This document shows positions 1-12,004 of a DNA stretch of 64,000 nucleotides, one piece after another. Positions within the stretch are counted from its first letter, which is position 1, and each line of letters begins with the position of its first letter. Below the pieces are notes generated by a model, which saw nothing but the letters and a program-made list of their open reading frames with translations, did not search any database and was not told the origin of the DNA. The stretch spans positions 248,001-312,000 of the forward strand of contig JARGXX010000025.1 in the NCBI GenBank assembly GCA_030374765.1. The letters run 5' to 3'. This stretch comes from Agarophyton chilense. Its lineage: Eukaryota; Rhodophyta; Florideophyceae; Gracilariales; Gracilariaceae. Both the position numbers and the translations under genes were made by a program.

Positions 1-738
1 CCAACCTATGGGAAAGGAGACCTGGTTTACCAGGACCGGCCACCGAAGGACAATGAGGAACTTGAAAACACTACGCGGAAGCTCTTTCCCCGCTCTACGG
101 GACCATACAAATTCCTTAAGGCCAATGAACACACCATCACTTTACTCAATGACGGCCTACAGGACACAGTGTCTATTGACAGCGCGACACGAGCTCCCAG
201 TTCCTCCGGACCACCAACGTCCCAGCCCCCTGGCCCAACGGAAGCACCACGACCTCAGATATACGATCAAGTCTCCACACCCCCTAAGGCAGTTCCCAAT
301 GACTCAAATAGCCCCACGGACATGATGATCAATGCCAACTACTATGACCCATCGCTCCCAACCGACTCGGATGGATTCGCCCTTCTGGACCACACTCTCC
401 TTCCGTAGGATGAAGATCAACCGGAATATGTAATCGAGCGCATCATCTCCGCTGGTCGGGTAGACGATGGAACTATGCGCTATCGCGTCCGTTGGTTCGG
501 CTACACACCTGAGGAAGATACTTGGCAAGAGACTCAAACGATTCCGGCTAGTTTTATCGCCCGCTATTGGCGCAGAATCAGCCACTCGGAACGCCGCCTT
601 CAAGAGAGGGCAACCATTGGTTCGAATAATCCCAAAACGCCTCCCAAACCGCCTCCCGACACGACAGTTTGCAGGAGCACAACGGTTCGTCGTAGCTCTC
701 GCATCAGGGACCAAGTTCAAACCTTCGGAGACACCTGA
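1..738 (+). pseudogene. Ty3/gypsy chromovirus pol 3' end (integrase C-terminus + chromodomain), one in-frame stop
   Basis: Reading from base 1, the frame begins with a GKGDLVY segment and continues to a GPYKFLK segment, which is the integrase C-terminal module of Ty3/gypsy polyproteins. A Pro/Ser-rich linker follows. After a TAG at 406-408 the same frame resumes with a chromodomain (about 421-585), recognisable from YVIERII, the YRVRWFGY core and EDTWQE. A basic tail runs to a TGA at 736-738. Chromodomains of chromoviruses direct integration to modified chromatin. The left edge of the window removes the reverse transcriptase and integrase core. The single TAG between integrase and chromodomain makes this copy non-functional unless it is read through. 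Family assignment is firm; activity is unlikely. Confidence 0.85.
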
Positions 739-2160
739 GGAAGACTCGAGGAGCTCTCAAGATTAGACGCCGTCCCGGGGCCCGCACGCTTGAGATACAA
801 GAACGACCCTGGGAAAGCACACGCATTAATTTATTTGACAAGTAACAAAGGTAGAACAGCCCGCACCATGACCTCGAGGTTCGCTGAAGCGCTCGGAACA
901 CCAACAGGACTCACGGGGGCGGCTCAGCAGTAACTCCGTCGTTCTCATTGGAACCTGCAGGAGTGAAACCTGGACTAAGGTCATCCGAAGAGCCAACTGG
1001 ATAACCAGAACCGGCTCCAGCGATCCAAGCACGCTTCTTCGGCGGAGAGTTACCTGAGGATCTATTATCACCATTGGAAGCACCCCGGTCGCTCAAATTT
1101 AGACCATACCGGGCATCCAAGTCGGCAGTATCCCACTGGGACATCACCTGCGCCTATTGCTACCGGATACTGAACATAGTGGTTTTCAGATCCTGACCCC
1201 GTTGGACAACCGCGGCGTAGCGCACCGAGCGACGCGCCCAGGAGTAAGCTTCTCTCAGCACTGTCGCAATGTTCATCGACGCAGTAATACTAACGGGACG
1301 GCAGAATGGCATGATGCACTGCCCGCGGATTTCGTCCGATGGTATGGTCATAGCGGTCCCCGGGGCGCTTTTAAGCTACTTGGTATCCAGAGGAGCTCCC
1401 CGTTTGGTTGTTCGAAGCCATGGTGCCGCTGCCCACAGGTTGATCCGCCGGGAAATAGTTAGGGACACAGACGGAAGCGACATAGTCCGGAGGGCGAATG
1501 GCATATCCGACGGGCTTATGAGGCGATGTTGGCATCGCTCGCGACCAATGGGGAAATACCGCGAAGGGAAGAAGGAAAGATGAAACCGAATCGGGCAGGA
1601 TGACTGACGTGACCTTGAATGGACAAAGCGCGCATCGTGGTTCACGGCGGACAACGCGCGTAGGGTCGCCAAAGGAATACCGAAGGATAGGAAAAGCGGA
1701 AAGGAAACACCCCCCCCCCCCCCGGTGCGCGTACACTACCTTAGGTGAATTGATTGCCAACCTGGACCCAAAGGTGAGCTCTTTCGCACTGGTACCCCCG
1801 AGGATGGTGGCGATGCGACGCCCCGTCGCGCTCACTGGTAACAAGAGCAAGTAACTGCCGGTTTGTTCATAAGACTCCGACACGTCGGGCACGGAACCGC
1901 TCGTGTCTAGGCCATTAGGATGCCGAGGATCATGACGTTCCAGCCCCAAAGGAAAGATTGGAGGTTCACCCATAGGTCCAACTAGAGCCATACCCCCAGG
2001 AAGGTGTGAGGCAATTTGGAATTCGCCGTGACGGTCGAATCCTAAGGAGGGTGATATGTGAAGCAGCGATGATTACGGTTGAGCCCTGTAAGCTGCCGGG
2101 CCCTGAAGGATCTTGCAACTGATACGTGGACGGGTCGACCTCAGGTTGACTCATGTAGAT
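739..2160. other. Post-chromovirus region, no firm gene
   Basis: No recognisable protein. Minus-strand frames at 911-1147 and 1966-2154 are Ser/Pro/Gly/Asn-rich and could be leftovers of a gag-type or low-complexity protein, but nothing supports a family. A 3' LTR for the upstream chromovirus would be expected here, but I could not find its second copy. Confidence 0.4.
1710..1723. repeat. Poly-C run (14 C)
   Basis: An uninterrupted run of 14 cytosines. It is prone to slippage and sequencing-length error, and it creates an artificial poly-Gly or poly-Pro stretch in any frame crossing it. Confidence 0.9.
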
Positions 2161-4079
2161 AATTAATTTAATTTAATTAGTGTAATAGATTAGCAGTACA
2201 GTGCCAAACAGATCTCAGCGCCTCACCAGTACTATTTACTTGGCTCGAGTGACGCTTCTCCCTTAGAGTACGTTAGGCACCGTTAGGATACTAAATAACC
2301 CCCTTTGATATATTAGTTTCACCCTTTGGTCTTCGAGCCATCGTTTCCGTACCTCCAACCTGTAGGAATACGCAGTAAACGCCAGCCCATTGCACTAAGT
2401 ACTCTGTGAGCGCCGCGGTCAAGTATTCGAACCTTAGGACCCGCTCTACCACTCTACCACCGGTCGAAACCCGTACGCTGACCCAAGAGTCATTGCGTTA
2501 CAACAGCACCAAAATGCTGTTTGAAACGGTTTTTCTTAGATTGCTCGAAAATTCGGGAAAAGCCACGACGTCAGTCAACGAAGTCGAAGTGAATCCTGGC
2601 ACGGACTTTGCTTGAGTTCGCCGCAATGGGTATACTCGGGCCGCTCTTAACCGCCAAAAAAGACACAAGTTTTCACTCGTTTGTACGGATCGTTTGTCGA
2701 AACTGGTTGGAACCATGCCACCATGGAGGATATCCAGTTTTCCAGCGGCACAAATATTCTTAGCCAGCTAGGTAATCATCCACTGCCCGTTCGTTGATCT
2801 TTCTCTTTGGTAACGGTAAAAAATTCGCCCTGCGATTCTTCAAGGACGGGCGTTACATTCTTGAAATTAAGAATCGCTTTACAAGGACCTCCCATCCCCG
2901 ATGTATTGATATATGTGATCTGTTTTCCTAAACACTGCTTACATCTCTCCCACTAATACAATGTAGATCACCACCAACAAATTCGACTTCTTTACAGATT
3001 CTTTGACACTCGCGTACAGTACGTAGGTACACAGAACTTCAAACAGCACGGTCTGTGCCTTTCTTGTTATCAACTTTCCACCTTTCACTTTCTTAACTTG
3101 GGGGGTTGGTTCGCTCTCTATTGCAACTGGGCCGTTCTTTTCTGCGAACCCGTCACACTCGTGGGACTGTTTCGGATTTCTTTTTGTTAACTGAACCGCA
3201 TGAAACAGCGTAGAGGTCACACGCTACGTCCATTTGGCATTCTTTCAAGAGTAGATGACTCTCACTGCTCTTTTTGTACTATGTGCAAGTACCAAAATTT
3301 TGCCTGTCTTTCATGTGTTTCCAACTTCTGCGATATCATTGAGAGATTATTAAACTTTGAAAGGTTTTGATTCGGAAATGAAAGCTGTCAGGGTCACTAA
3401 GGAAACTACATCCCTCACCGATCACCATTCCCAAACCTCTTAACAATTCTTGCTCCCGTCACATTCTTATCCAACTTGAAAAGCGTCGTCGCCGTTCTCT
3501 ATCTCTACAACTTTCTTTTAAGCGCTGTACGGTCTGAAAGATCAACTGAAAGAGCCAGCGCCCAATTGGAAATACACCAAGGCGGCTATAAGCACCGTAA
3601 GTCACTATGACGGGGTTATTATAAAGATGTAGACATCTGCTTCCGCGTATATGATATCAAGTTTACCGAAGCTTACGATCCCGGAGCTCATTATAAAAGT
3701 CATCTTCGTCGTGACGGTTTAAAATAGAACAATTCTATTTTCTAGAACGTTTGTAATATACGCACTTAGTCTTTATATCTTGTTCTAGGTCTTTACATAT
3801 TTCATTTTATTTCATCACATATTGAAACCGTTGTTTTTGCTGGTCACATATGTATTGATCATTTGTTTTCATTTGAACTCTATACCCGTTTCACTCCTTC
3901 TTTCTGACGTCTTTCTTGGACTTCTATCTTTTGCTCTGTTCTAGGATGGTAGTTTCGAGAGCATAGCTACTACTCGTGTTCTTTTGGGTTGTAATTAACC
4001 GCGTTGTGTCTTCTAACTACTTATACGGATATGACGTTTACAAAAATGTGTTCAAGTCACCTCAATTTTAAGGGTCTCT
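2161..4079. other. Gene-free AT-richer stretch
   Basis: Only short open frames without recognisable domains. No RNA gene could be supported. Confidence 0.4.
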
Positions 4080-5333
4080 TTAAAATGCAATGTATTCTAA
4101 TAGAAAAAATTTAATGCAGTTTATGTCGAGTCCATACCAACATGTAATTCTTTCATCCACACCAAATATGTGTAAAATAGTAATGAATTTTTTACTATGT
4201 CCTTTTATCTCTTTCAGAAAGTCATACTTGCATGACCGAGTGCGACCGTCAAAATGTATATATCCGTTACAACTACTGAAAATGATGTTGTTTATTGTAT
4301 GATCAAACCGATTCCGACACATAATTTTTCCGGGCTCAAGAATCGATGAATTTAGAAAGTATTTCTTCGGAATAAAGATAGCTTCTATTTGAATATTCAA
4401 AGCTGTTTATCTAGATAATCATACAATAAAACTCTAACTTATAGGCATCACCAGTCTGCTTCATATTTTGTTTTTCTAATCGAACTTTAATAGATATCAC
4501 AACGTTTTGAGAATGAGCAATAAGACACGTCCACAAAACTTACTCAAAAAGTCATATGATAGAGCCATGGCCGAAATACAATATCGACTAGTTCTGTGAC
4601 TTTTTTGATGCACATGCACCATTCATTCAAATTCAAGAACACATGTTCTTCTATACACTTACTCAAATGAAATTCAAAAACATTTCTTTCGTGTAATTGA
4701 ATATCCAAGTATGAGGTCCCGAGGTAGTAGTCGTGTGAGTTCCATCCTCATCTATGAGAGTATGTGCATTATGGTTCCTTGAAACTATCTAAGTAATAAA
4801 AGAAAGTTTTGTCTCTGGGTAATGTTGGACGACCTCTCGAACATATTATCTAACCAAAATATCATGCTAAGCTTTATTATTGAGAAATGTTCATTTTGTG
4901 AAGCTTTTTCTATACCAAATATCTCGATAGTATCCATAACAAACGGTGCCGATGATGGTTTTTGAAATCAAGTTCGTAAAAAGTCCGTCAAAAAGCTATT
5001 TCTTTCATTGTGTGATCGTAATCGCTTACAGACACTTTCTAATGTAACGAGTCGTGTGCGGGTTTGGACTCCGTTATCGACCACAATTCGGAAATCAGTT
5101 TATGGGGGCATATTAGAGGGAATGTGGCCAACTAGATTGAATAGAGTGTTATTTACAAGATGTGGACTATTTGGTTTTATGTGGGAGGTTGATGCCAGAG
5201 TAGAAGAGAGTTTTGGCAACAACTAGACTCAAAAATGTCGGAATATTGTCAACGTTTGCTGAAACGATCAATGTTGTAATTATGGCCTCATATGAGGACA
5301 ATTGACCTCATATAATGCCTAAATAGACACTAG
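4080..5333 (-). mobile_element. PiggyBac-like transposon remnant
   Basis: The minus-strand frame at 4080-4400 aligns by eye with the N-terminal part of the better preserved transposase at 18.4 kb. Both have an aromatic-rich lead (KYFLNSS here, RFFKYIDSF there), then a shared GK-x-x-RNRF-H core and an equivalent K-x2-F helix. Here this is followed by a VDE that matches the start of the PiggyBac catalytic region. The right end carries TAGACACTAG (5324-5333), the reverse complement of the terminal motif at 17454. The rest of the frame is broken by stops. I could not locate the left end. The element is dead. Confidence 0.6.
5266..5333. repeat. PiggyBac-type terminal repeat, inverted relative to 17454-17510
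   Basis: The sequence runs from an ATGTTGTAAT block through a CTCATATGAG palindrome to TAGACACTAG. Its reverse complement matches 17454-17510, with insertions of about 11 bp. Subterminal CATATGAG boxes occur in both copies. Confidence 0.7.
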
Positions 5334-8300
5334 AGTTTCTCATTCGAATATCGGAAGAGTACATAAAGTTAGGTGTACAGCACCAAGTCGAAAAGCTCTT
5401 CATACTTCCTTCGTGTTTGAGCATGATGTCGTTGATGTCATTATTACTGTCATGAAAATGAGACAAGAGTGATTAGGTTAGGTGGTTTTGAGTTGGTAAA
5501 TAACAGAATCTTTTTCCAGTTTCATCTGGGACGAGCAATCTTCCAGCGAATCAGACAGAGCTGTTGTACATATTTAAACTTGATACTGAGGATATCCTCA
5601 AATATATCTGTTAAATTTCTTTTCTTTTATAGTTTTGGTTTGATTGGCAAGACGAAGATATCGAAATGATTACACATGCAAGAGTCATATGTTTGCTCGC
5701 TAAAGGGGACTTCAACTAAAACTTGAAGACAGAATATAGTCGACGATGGAATCGAGTTGCTGAAGAGAAGCTACCAATCTACCTCATGACAAATAAATAA
5801 AGATTGAGTTCTAAGCAGGTACCGAATAGGACCATTCCTTTTTCGGAGTTTGTTCATCATGTTTTGTTTCGAGATGTTTTGTAGTCAGACTAGGTTTTCT
5901 CCGTCTTGAGCTCGAGTCGACCAGAAACCATGACAAAGCTTTTTCTTCACTCCCATGAAAGTCCAGAATTCAGGGTGCAAGACCTTCAAAGGGGCCCGGA
6001 TTTGGGCTCTATGCCAACCCTAGATGAGGTCAATGCTCATGCTGAGAGGCTCAATGGCAGTCAGAGGTCAAGCTTGTGGTTCGAAAGACATGGAGATCTG
6101 TATTTTTAATCCCACATTGATTGTTTTTTCTCGGGTTGTTATCAAGATGGAATACAACACGTATCCAACAACTTTAAATGTACCAATACTATCTTTAGCA
6201 TTAGCACTGATTCATCGAAAACCTCCACAAAGCTTACTAAAAGAACATGATGGAGCCAAGGAGATTCTTCAAATTGAAATCCGCCACGATACATTTTACA
6301 AATTCAGTACACCATTTCTTTAACCCAAAGTGAAGACTGTTGGACAAAATACGAGTGCGCTTTCTGTCGGAATTTGGATCAGCTCCATTGTCACCGCCTC
6401 TGTGTTATGTTCAGCTTGAACATGCGAGTACACAAATCTCATAGCTTTCTTGCTTGTTCCGCTGTGGTAGGGGATTGCTGACCCTGTTGGAGAGGAGTAT
6501 TCCGGGCTGGTGATATAAAAGCAATATGGAAAACAAGGTTCTTGCAACAAGGATAGAGAAGGCCATTCGCATATGCGTCATATCCATGGAAACCAATAGA
6601 ATTACAAGTATACAGTCATTCTTTTTATCAAAGAATTGCGCGTTTCATGATGACGGTAACCTTGTACAACTCTTGAGTTGCAGCATGGAGAGCTCTCGAA
6701 TTCCAGGGCTCCGTTGTTAGAAATGAGAGGTGGTTTTTTGGTTATGAAGACTACAATGATATCTAAATTGGCCATAGTTTTCGAAGTCGAATAGGGAAAG
6801 GCTGCGTTCAAGAAAAGTTCCACATCTTGAACAAGCGGGTGTCCGAGAATCGAGGATCGTTTGGTATAAACCAATAAAAATGAAGAAGGGTTTAGCTGTG
6901 GAAGACTTAGTTATACCGTCACCCGAGCTATTCATGTTTCAGAGCTCGCCCAGTATCGAGTTTACCAATGGTGACAAGAAGGCTTTGGCGCCTTCGAAAG
7001 TACTGAGGTTAGTGGATGGGATGCCGGAATTTGCTCCTCGAGGACCGAAGATCGTGGCTTCCAAGTTACCAGGAGTGTTGAATCTATGTTTAGCCCCACG
7101 TCTTTTCCACCGAAAGAACAGCAAAATCTGGCCTGCAATACATTTGAGGCTCTCGTGAAAAAAACGTAGGGGACAGAGCCTAACTGATTTTTACGAGAAT
7201 AGGAGGAAACCGGCGTCAAATTTTCATGTCTGCCAATATCAAATTGATTTGGGAACCGGCTGCATTTTATGCAGTGCCATAAAATGTGGTGGACATCGTC
7301 ACAGGTGGTGTCCATCACATTTTATGGCACTGCGTGCAAAGATCTGTGGACCAGAATGTTGGAACCCTCCGGGTATGCGTCGATGCCAAAACCTAAAGGG
7401 CACGACATTTTTAATTATTCCATCATCCAGTTGTTAACTTATGGGCTTCTGGGTTGCGAGCTAATAATATTGCTTTCTGGATCACGGACTTTTGCTGGAA
7501 AGCTGCCGTGGCGGGGTGTTTCCAATCAGACATTCGGAAGGAAACATGAAATATGGTGTATGTTGCTACCCCTGGACCAGCGTTGTGCTACTGCATAAGA
7601 GAGCATACTTCGAAGTACGCATCCAAATTCTAAACTCGGCGAAGAGTGGTCAGACTGTTGGTAGAATTATAAAGAGAGCTATAATCGTGAGAGACGGACG
7701 GCTGCGAGAATTTTTCTCTACGTGTGCTGAAAGAGAGGTGATTCTGAAGTGTGATACACGTGCCGCAGAGATGTGATGTTCCGCGGCAACAGGCATACTG
7801 TAGTTTGTATCAATCGCTGGAAGTATGGTCACCGCTGGCTAGTATACTCTCTCTTACTCTCTCAAATAATCGTAAGAGACTCAGAATGTGTACGAGAGCT
7901 GCTTTCCGGGTTACAGAAGAAAACCAGCGATGTACAAAGGGTACAATAAGGCATAGAACCAACAAGCTGAAACTTCTGTAATTTCTACGAACAGTTGCCC
8001 GTTGGACCACAATTCGATCCTGGGATTCAGTAGCACCAGAAATTCAGCAGCTCTGTTTTATACAGTATGTTTGGAAATACTATGTTCCTGATCACAAATA
8101 CTATTGTTCTTGGTGGCGGGTCTGTGGTTCACAGTTCCTACATCAACAAGATTAAGATAAATTCAAAAAATCACTTTGGTCCCGAAGCTTTCACTTGTCG
8201 GTGGAGAAAACAGATGACTTCTGGTTTTCGGTTGTGTTTCTCTCGCAAATGTACACGTAGAGCTAATGGTGAAAGAATAGAGAACACGAACCGTCATCCA

Positions 8301-9289
8301 CACAAAAGATCTGAGATAGTATTAAGATTTAATCGCAATAGATTTGCACTGAGCAGTGCGTGCACTGTGCCCCTGACAGATGAAGCTAACTTTTTCAGTT
8401 CTTGGCCTCTTTCATGAGAAAAAACCTTTAGAAAATTTAACTTCAGCTTGAAAGTTGAGAGTTAATGTCTGCTGGAAAGAAGAAGCTAAATTCGGTTCAC
8501 AAAGCAGAGGTTGTCAAAAAGAACAAGATGTAGGACAAAAGTTAGTATCGTTTACAAAAATCGTCGAATATTTCCATAAACGTCAAGCATCAGATGCCAT
8601 GTGTGCGTTCGTGTTAAATTCGGATGGTGCCACTGTCTTTAGTTTCTGAGAGTCGCAAGACTCATGGTTCTCGGGCCAAATAGTAAGAAAGCAGCGAGGT
8701 CTGACGTGGAGACTGATCTGTGTGTCGCGAATGAAACAGGAACTGCCAGTACTGCCGGGCCTGGCTGGGAGTATGTTGGTCGCACGACTGACGTTTCTCA
8801 GCATGCTCACCTGCCAGAAAGGGGGCATTTGCGCGCTTCGTGCTTTGATTGACGCTGGACATGATACAGGTGTACGGGCGACGCACGATGAAGACGAGGG
8901 GATTGTGCTTGTTTGTCATGAACGCTATTGGTGAATGTGTGCGAGGTAAACGGCCCGAAAGAGTCGATATCCAAGGTGGAGGGGATGTGTTACACAGGAG
9001 ATGGAGCGGGCGGCTCCGAGCACTAAGCTAGGGCACCAAGTTGAGCATGATGAGAGCTGGAAGCACGGATAAGTACACATTTACTTGATTAATGAAGTGT
9101 AGATGCGAATGTTAGTACAGAGCTTGTTAACAGAGCCAAGTTGAAAGCATCGCGCGTACAGAACGCTCTGCAGAGGTCTAAATTGTTCGACCTTCCCTTA
9201 ACAAGCAGGGGCGACAGTAATGAAAACGATAAGATAGCGACGGGATCACTTCAGTGTGCTGCCACATGCAGTATCCAAGGCCAAAGTTG
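5334..9289. other. No supportable gene; ancient debris
   Basis: Many short frames on both strands, none with a recognisable domain or a start followed by sustained coding character. Contains the hairpin at 7271-7333, listed separately. Confidence 0.4.
7271..7333. repeat. Near-perfect 24-bp inverted repeat (hairpin)
   Basis: Arms 7271-7294 and 7310-7333 are reverse complements at 23 of 24 positions and enclose a 15-nt loop. The left arm starts GCAGTGCCATAAAATGTG. This could be a MITE core, a small-RNA precursor or a chance survivor of a larger palindrome. No terminal repeats or host gene identify it. Confidence 0.75.
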
Positions 9290-9529
9290 TCACGAAAATA
9301 TCTTAGATCGAGCACGATGTACCTCACAAACCGCACAGCATTTCCAGCCCGGGCGTGCTCCTTTCGGCTTATTCTTACTCGAATACCTCTCAACGTATAC
9401 GACTGGTTTCTTGCAAAGAGAGCCGTCTTTCTGTCTCACACCGCAGCTGAATTCGAGATGATCTCTCTTGCCACTTCCACACGCCTTGCAAATGGTATTC
9501 TCGAACACATCTTGAGCGTAAAACGACAT
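9290..9529 (-). CDS. Small Cys-rich putative zinc-binding protein (hypothetical)
   Basis: From the first ATG at 9529 the frame encodes about 79 residues starting MSFYAQ. It contains CKACGSG, then CGVRQKDGSLC, and ends with CCAVCEVHRARSK, giving three Cys pairs spaced like a treble-clef or zinc-ribbon metal site. The frame stays open upstream to 9676 and there reads Ser/Arg/Ala-rich, resembling an organelle-targeting leader, but it lacks an ATG and has a TGA just before. A 5' exon is therefore possible. I do not recognise the family. The regular Cys pairing is the only evidence that this is coding. Confidence 0.3.
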   Translation of the reverse strand: MSFYAQDVFENTICKACGSGKRDHLEFSCGVRQKDGSLCKKPVVYVERYSSKNKPKGARPGWKCCAVCEVHRARSKIFS

Positions 9530-9774
9530 GATATGAACAGGAGTCAACACAGAAGAACTTAATTTCGAAAGACACGAAGCTGATGATCCAAAGCTTCGGC
9601 GAGGTGCAGGTCGGGCTACGGCATGCTTTATAGAGGAGACGAGGACGACGGAATCGGGTGTTACATGCAGCGCCAAGGCGGTGGCGGTTCAGAAGAGCGC
9701 CACGCGCTCATACGTCGCGTAGCACACAGCACCACATCTCATCACACGGCCGTCAATCCCCAAAGTGCGACACG

Positions 9775-9855
9775 CGCCACACACGCGCGCCCCACGCTCC
9801 ACACGCGCTCCACACGCGCTTTCCTTGCTCCCCACACGCGCCATACACGCGTTCC
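9775..9855. repeat. Degenerate CACACGCGC/CGCGCC repeat tract
   Basis: Repeated units of the type CCACACGCGC with interruptions. They create Arg/His/Thr-rich frames in several registers that should not be taken as genes. Confidence 0.7.
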
Positions 9856-11131
9856 GCCGCCTTTTGATTCGTTGCTACGGGCAGCGCGAATACAGCACGT
9901 CTTTTGCACGGAGCGCCACGTGCTGCGCACGTGGGTGGCGGCAAGGTCGAGATGTTGCCATAGCTGCACGGTCATGGAACATGGTGAAGCTTCCTGACGC
10001 GGCGCACGGTGGCTAGCGTTCCCGACGACACTTTGTTCGACGCCACTTCGTGATGGCCCGCGATAAGACCTCACCTCTGTTTCTCCCTTGCGCCCCGACC
10101 TTTCACACGGCCCTGGCACATGGTCATGGTCGCATGGTCATGGCCGCACGGTTTTGGTTGCTTGGTCGTCTACTCTCCTGCCGCACTCTTCTTGCACTCC
10201 CGTCAGCTTCTCCGCAGCATGTTTCCACCAGTCTCGCTCTGATCGCTGCGCTCGTCGCTCCACAAGCATATCGATAATGCCGCTATGTGAGGCACAGCTC
10301 GACAAAGCGTTACAAACTCCACACGGTGGAAAACTATGTCATCCGCGCTCTTCCTAGCTTTCTAACCTTTATATCGTCCAATCTCCCACAGAATCAAGTC
10401 CCGACACAGAATCGTGTGCGAAATCACCACGCAGTATATCGCTTTGAGTTCGCTTTGGGTGGCCATGAATCCCACGTCCACTGCAAACACTACACATGTC
10501 CCCTCCGCTCGTTGGATCTCGAGTGCGTCTTTGAGCACATGAAATCTTGCACGCGACGCTTGCGTCTCTCAACAGGCTCCTCTTGCGGGTCATTCCTCGT
10601 GAGCCTGTCGTGTATCATCTTTGGAGCGATACCCACCGTTGCGACCGACTGTAGAATCTTATGAATCCGGGAGTCATGCACCGAGGAGAGCGAAACCGCC
10701 ATGTTCTGCAAAACTCATGACCATTGGCTCAGCCGCCCGTATCGCAATCCCCACTCCCTCCACCAAACAGGCACGCGCTGCGCTTTCATATGCTACATGT
10801 CAGACTCCACCCGTTTGGAGTTTGTAAGAGTTTTTCAGCTGCACTTGGACGGTTCTCTTTAACCAACTTGAACTGCAGCACTGATCAAACAGCGAGATAG
10901 CTTACAAATGTCATCACGTGTGTGCATTGCATAGAACCTACAGGTATTGTATGTATATAAGGGGGCTGCTGACTAATTTATTAGCCCAGCCGCTGACTTT
11001 TAATGCAATCACACTAATGTACAAAAACACCATTGCAAACATCGCTACGGTCTTGTAAGGCTCCATGTACATAATCGCCGAGGTGTTTAAACGGCACAAA
11101 GTGCGCATACGCCCTCAGCTTGCCTTTAAGC
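9856..11131. other. Intergenic, no gene recognised
   Basis: Short tandem CATGGTC units occur near 10119-10146. No frame shows family resemblance. The stretch from about 10800 to 11131 lies just downstream of the GH16 gene stop codon and may carry its 3' UTR. Confidence 0.35.
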
Positions 11132-12004
11132 CTACGTACATTGCTCTGGTTTCCATGCACGGATGTAGTGTACCTTGTAGCAGCAAGGAACGTCGCAATT
11201 ATCTTCACAGCTCGGCATTCCGAACCAGTTAGGCATAGTCTCACAATCGAACTGTACCCACATTTCCTCGTGCCAGTGTTCATTAGGAATTTGTCGAACG
11301 ACATTGCCATTCACAATCCATCTAATGTATTCCGGCGTCCAGTCTAATGCCGCGATGAATGTCTCATCACAAACTCGGAACGGCAATGTTGTGGCTTGAG
11401 GGTGATGCAATTTTCTTTCCAGAATTTGACCACCCTTGCGGAACACATGTGCGTTCATGGTGTACTTACGGTCGTAACCGCACTTTCCACTCACCTCGAA
11501 CACATCGATTTCGTTCCACGTCTGAGCGTCGTTGCGGGCGAACCAGAAAGCACTTGCAACACAGGAGTCTGCCGGCTGCACCTTTGCTTCGAAATAACCA
11601 TATCTCACCTTTGTCTTGCTTCGAACAAACGCGGTTGAGAATGTGTGGTAGTCCGGGGGATAACCAGCGGGAGGCGCTTGTAGACGCGAGTGCAGCTGCA
11701 GGCAATCGTCTCCAACCGTCACATTCTCCCTGTTAAACCATCCAGGAGCTCGACCCTTCCAATTTCTGTTGAATGGCTCCCACTTGTCGAGGTTCAGGGC
11801 ATTGCCTTCGAATTCGTCACTTACGCTCTCTAACAAAGTCCAGTCTCCTTCCTTTCCAGAGGGCCGCGAAGGAACTCGATCCAATAATCTATCCAGTAAG
11901 CCCATTGTCTCGTGCTTGACGTTGTGCCACTTTTCTTGACGCGATTGCACTTCCTGCGTTACAAAAGCTTTCAACGCTCCCGAGCCTTTCAACAGTTTTT
12001 TCAT
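11132..12004 (-). CDS. Glycoside hydrolase family 16 enzyme (galactanase/carrageenase-like)
   Basis: This is a 290-residue uninterrupted frame with an ATG at 12004. GH16 hallmarks in order: SDEFEG and LNLDKW near residues 62-75, RYGYFEAKV at 134-142, and the active-site motif NEIDVFE at 164-170. In that motif E165 is the expected nucleophile, D167 the assisting residue and E170 the acid/base. ALDWTPEYIRWIVNG follows, and the terminal beta strand VHYIRAWK comes near the end. GH16 enzymes cleave beta-1,4 or beta-1,3 glycans; in red algae this fold is associated with galactan (agar/carrageenan) remodelling of the cell wall. Exact substrate cannot be read from sequence. No N-terminal signal peptide is visible, so either an upstream exon is missing or export is unconventional. 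A GH16 paralogue lies upstream on the same strand. Confidence 0.88.
   Translation of the reverse strand: MKKLLKGSGALKAFVTQEVQSRQEKWHNVKHETMGLLDRLLDRVPSRPSGKEGDWTLLESVSDEFEGNALNLDKWEPFNRNWKGRAPGWFNRENVTVGDDCLQLHSRLQAPPAGYPPDYHTFSTAFVRSKTKVRYGYFEAKVQPADSCVASAFWFARNDAQTWNEIDVFEVSGKCGYDRKYTMNAHVFRKGGQILERKLHHPQATTLPFRVCDETFIAALDWTPEYIRWIVNGNVVRQIPNEHWHEEMWVQFDCETMPNWFGMPSCEDNCDVPCCYKVHYIRAWKPEQCT

Noticed and set aside
1371..1991. 206-residue minus-strand frame
   Set aside because: Contains the poly-C run as poly-Gly and has no recognisable domain; not enough support for a gene.
2400..2480. tRNA-like sequence on the minus strand (GTGGTAGAG, GGTTCGAATAC)
   Set aside because: D-arm-like and T-arm-like sequences are adjacent but there is no anticodon arm and the T stem pairs poorly; not a tRNA gene.
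9775..9997. Arg/His-rich frames over the CACACGCG tract
   Set aside because: Arise from the repeat itself.
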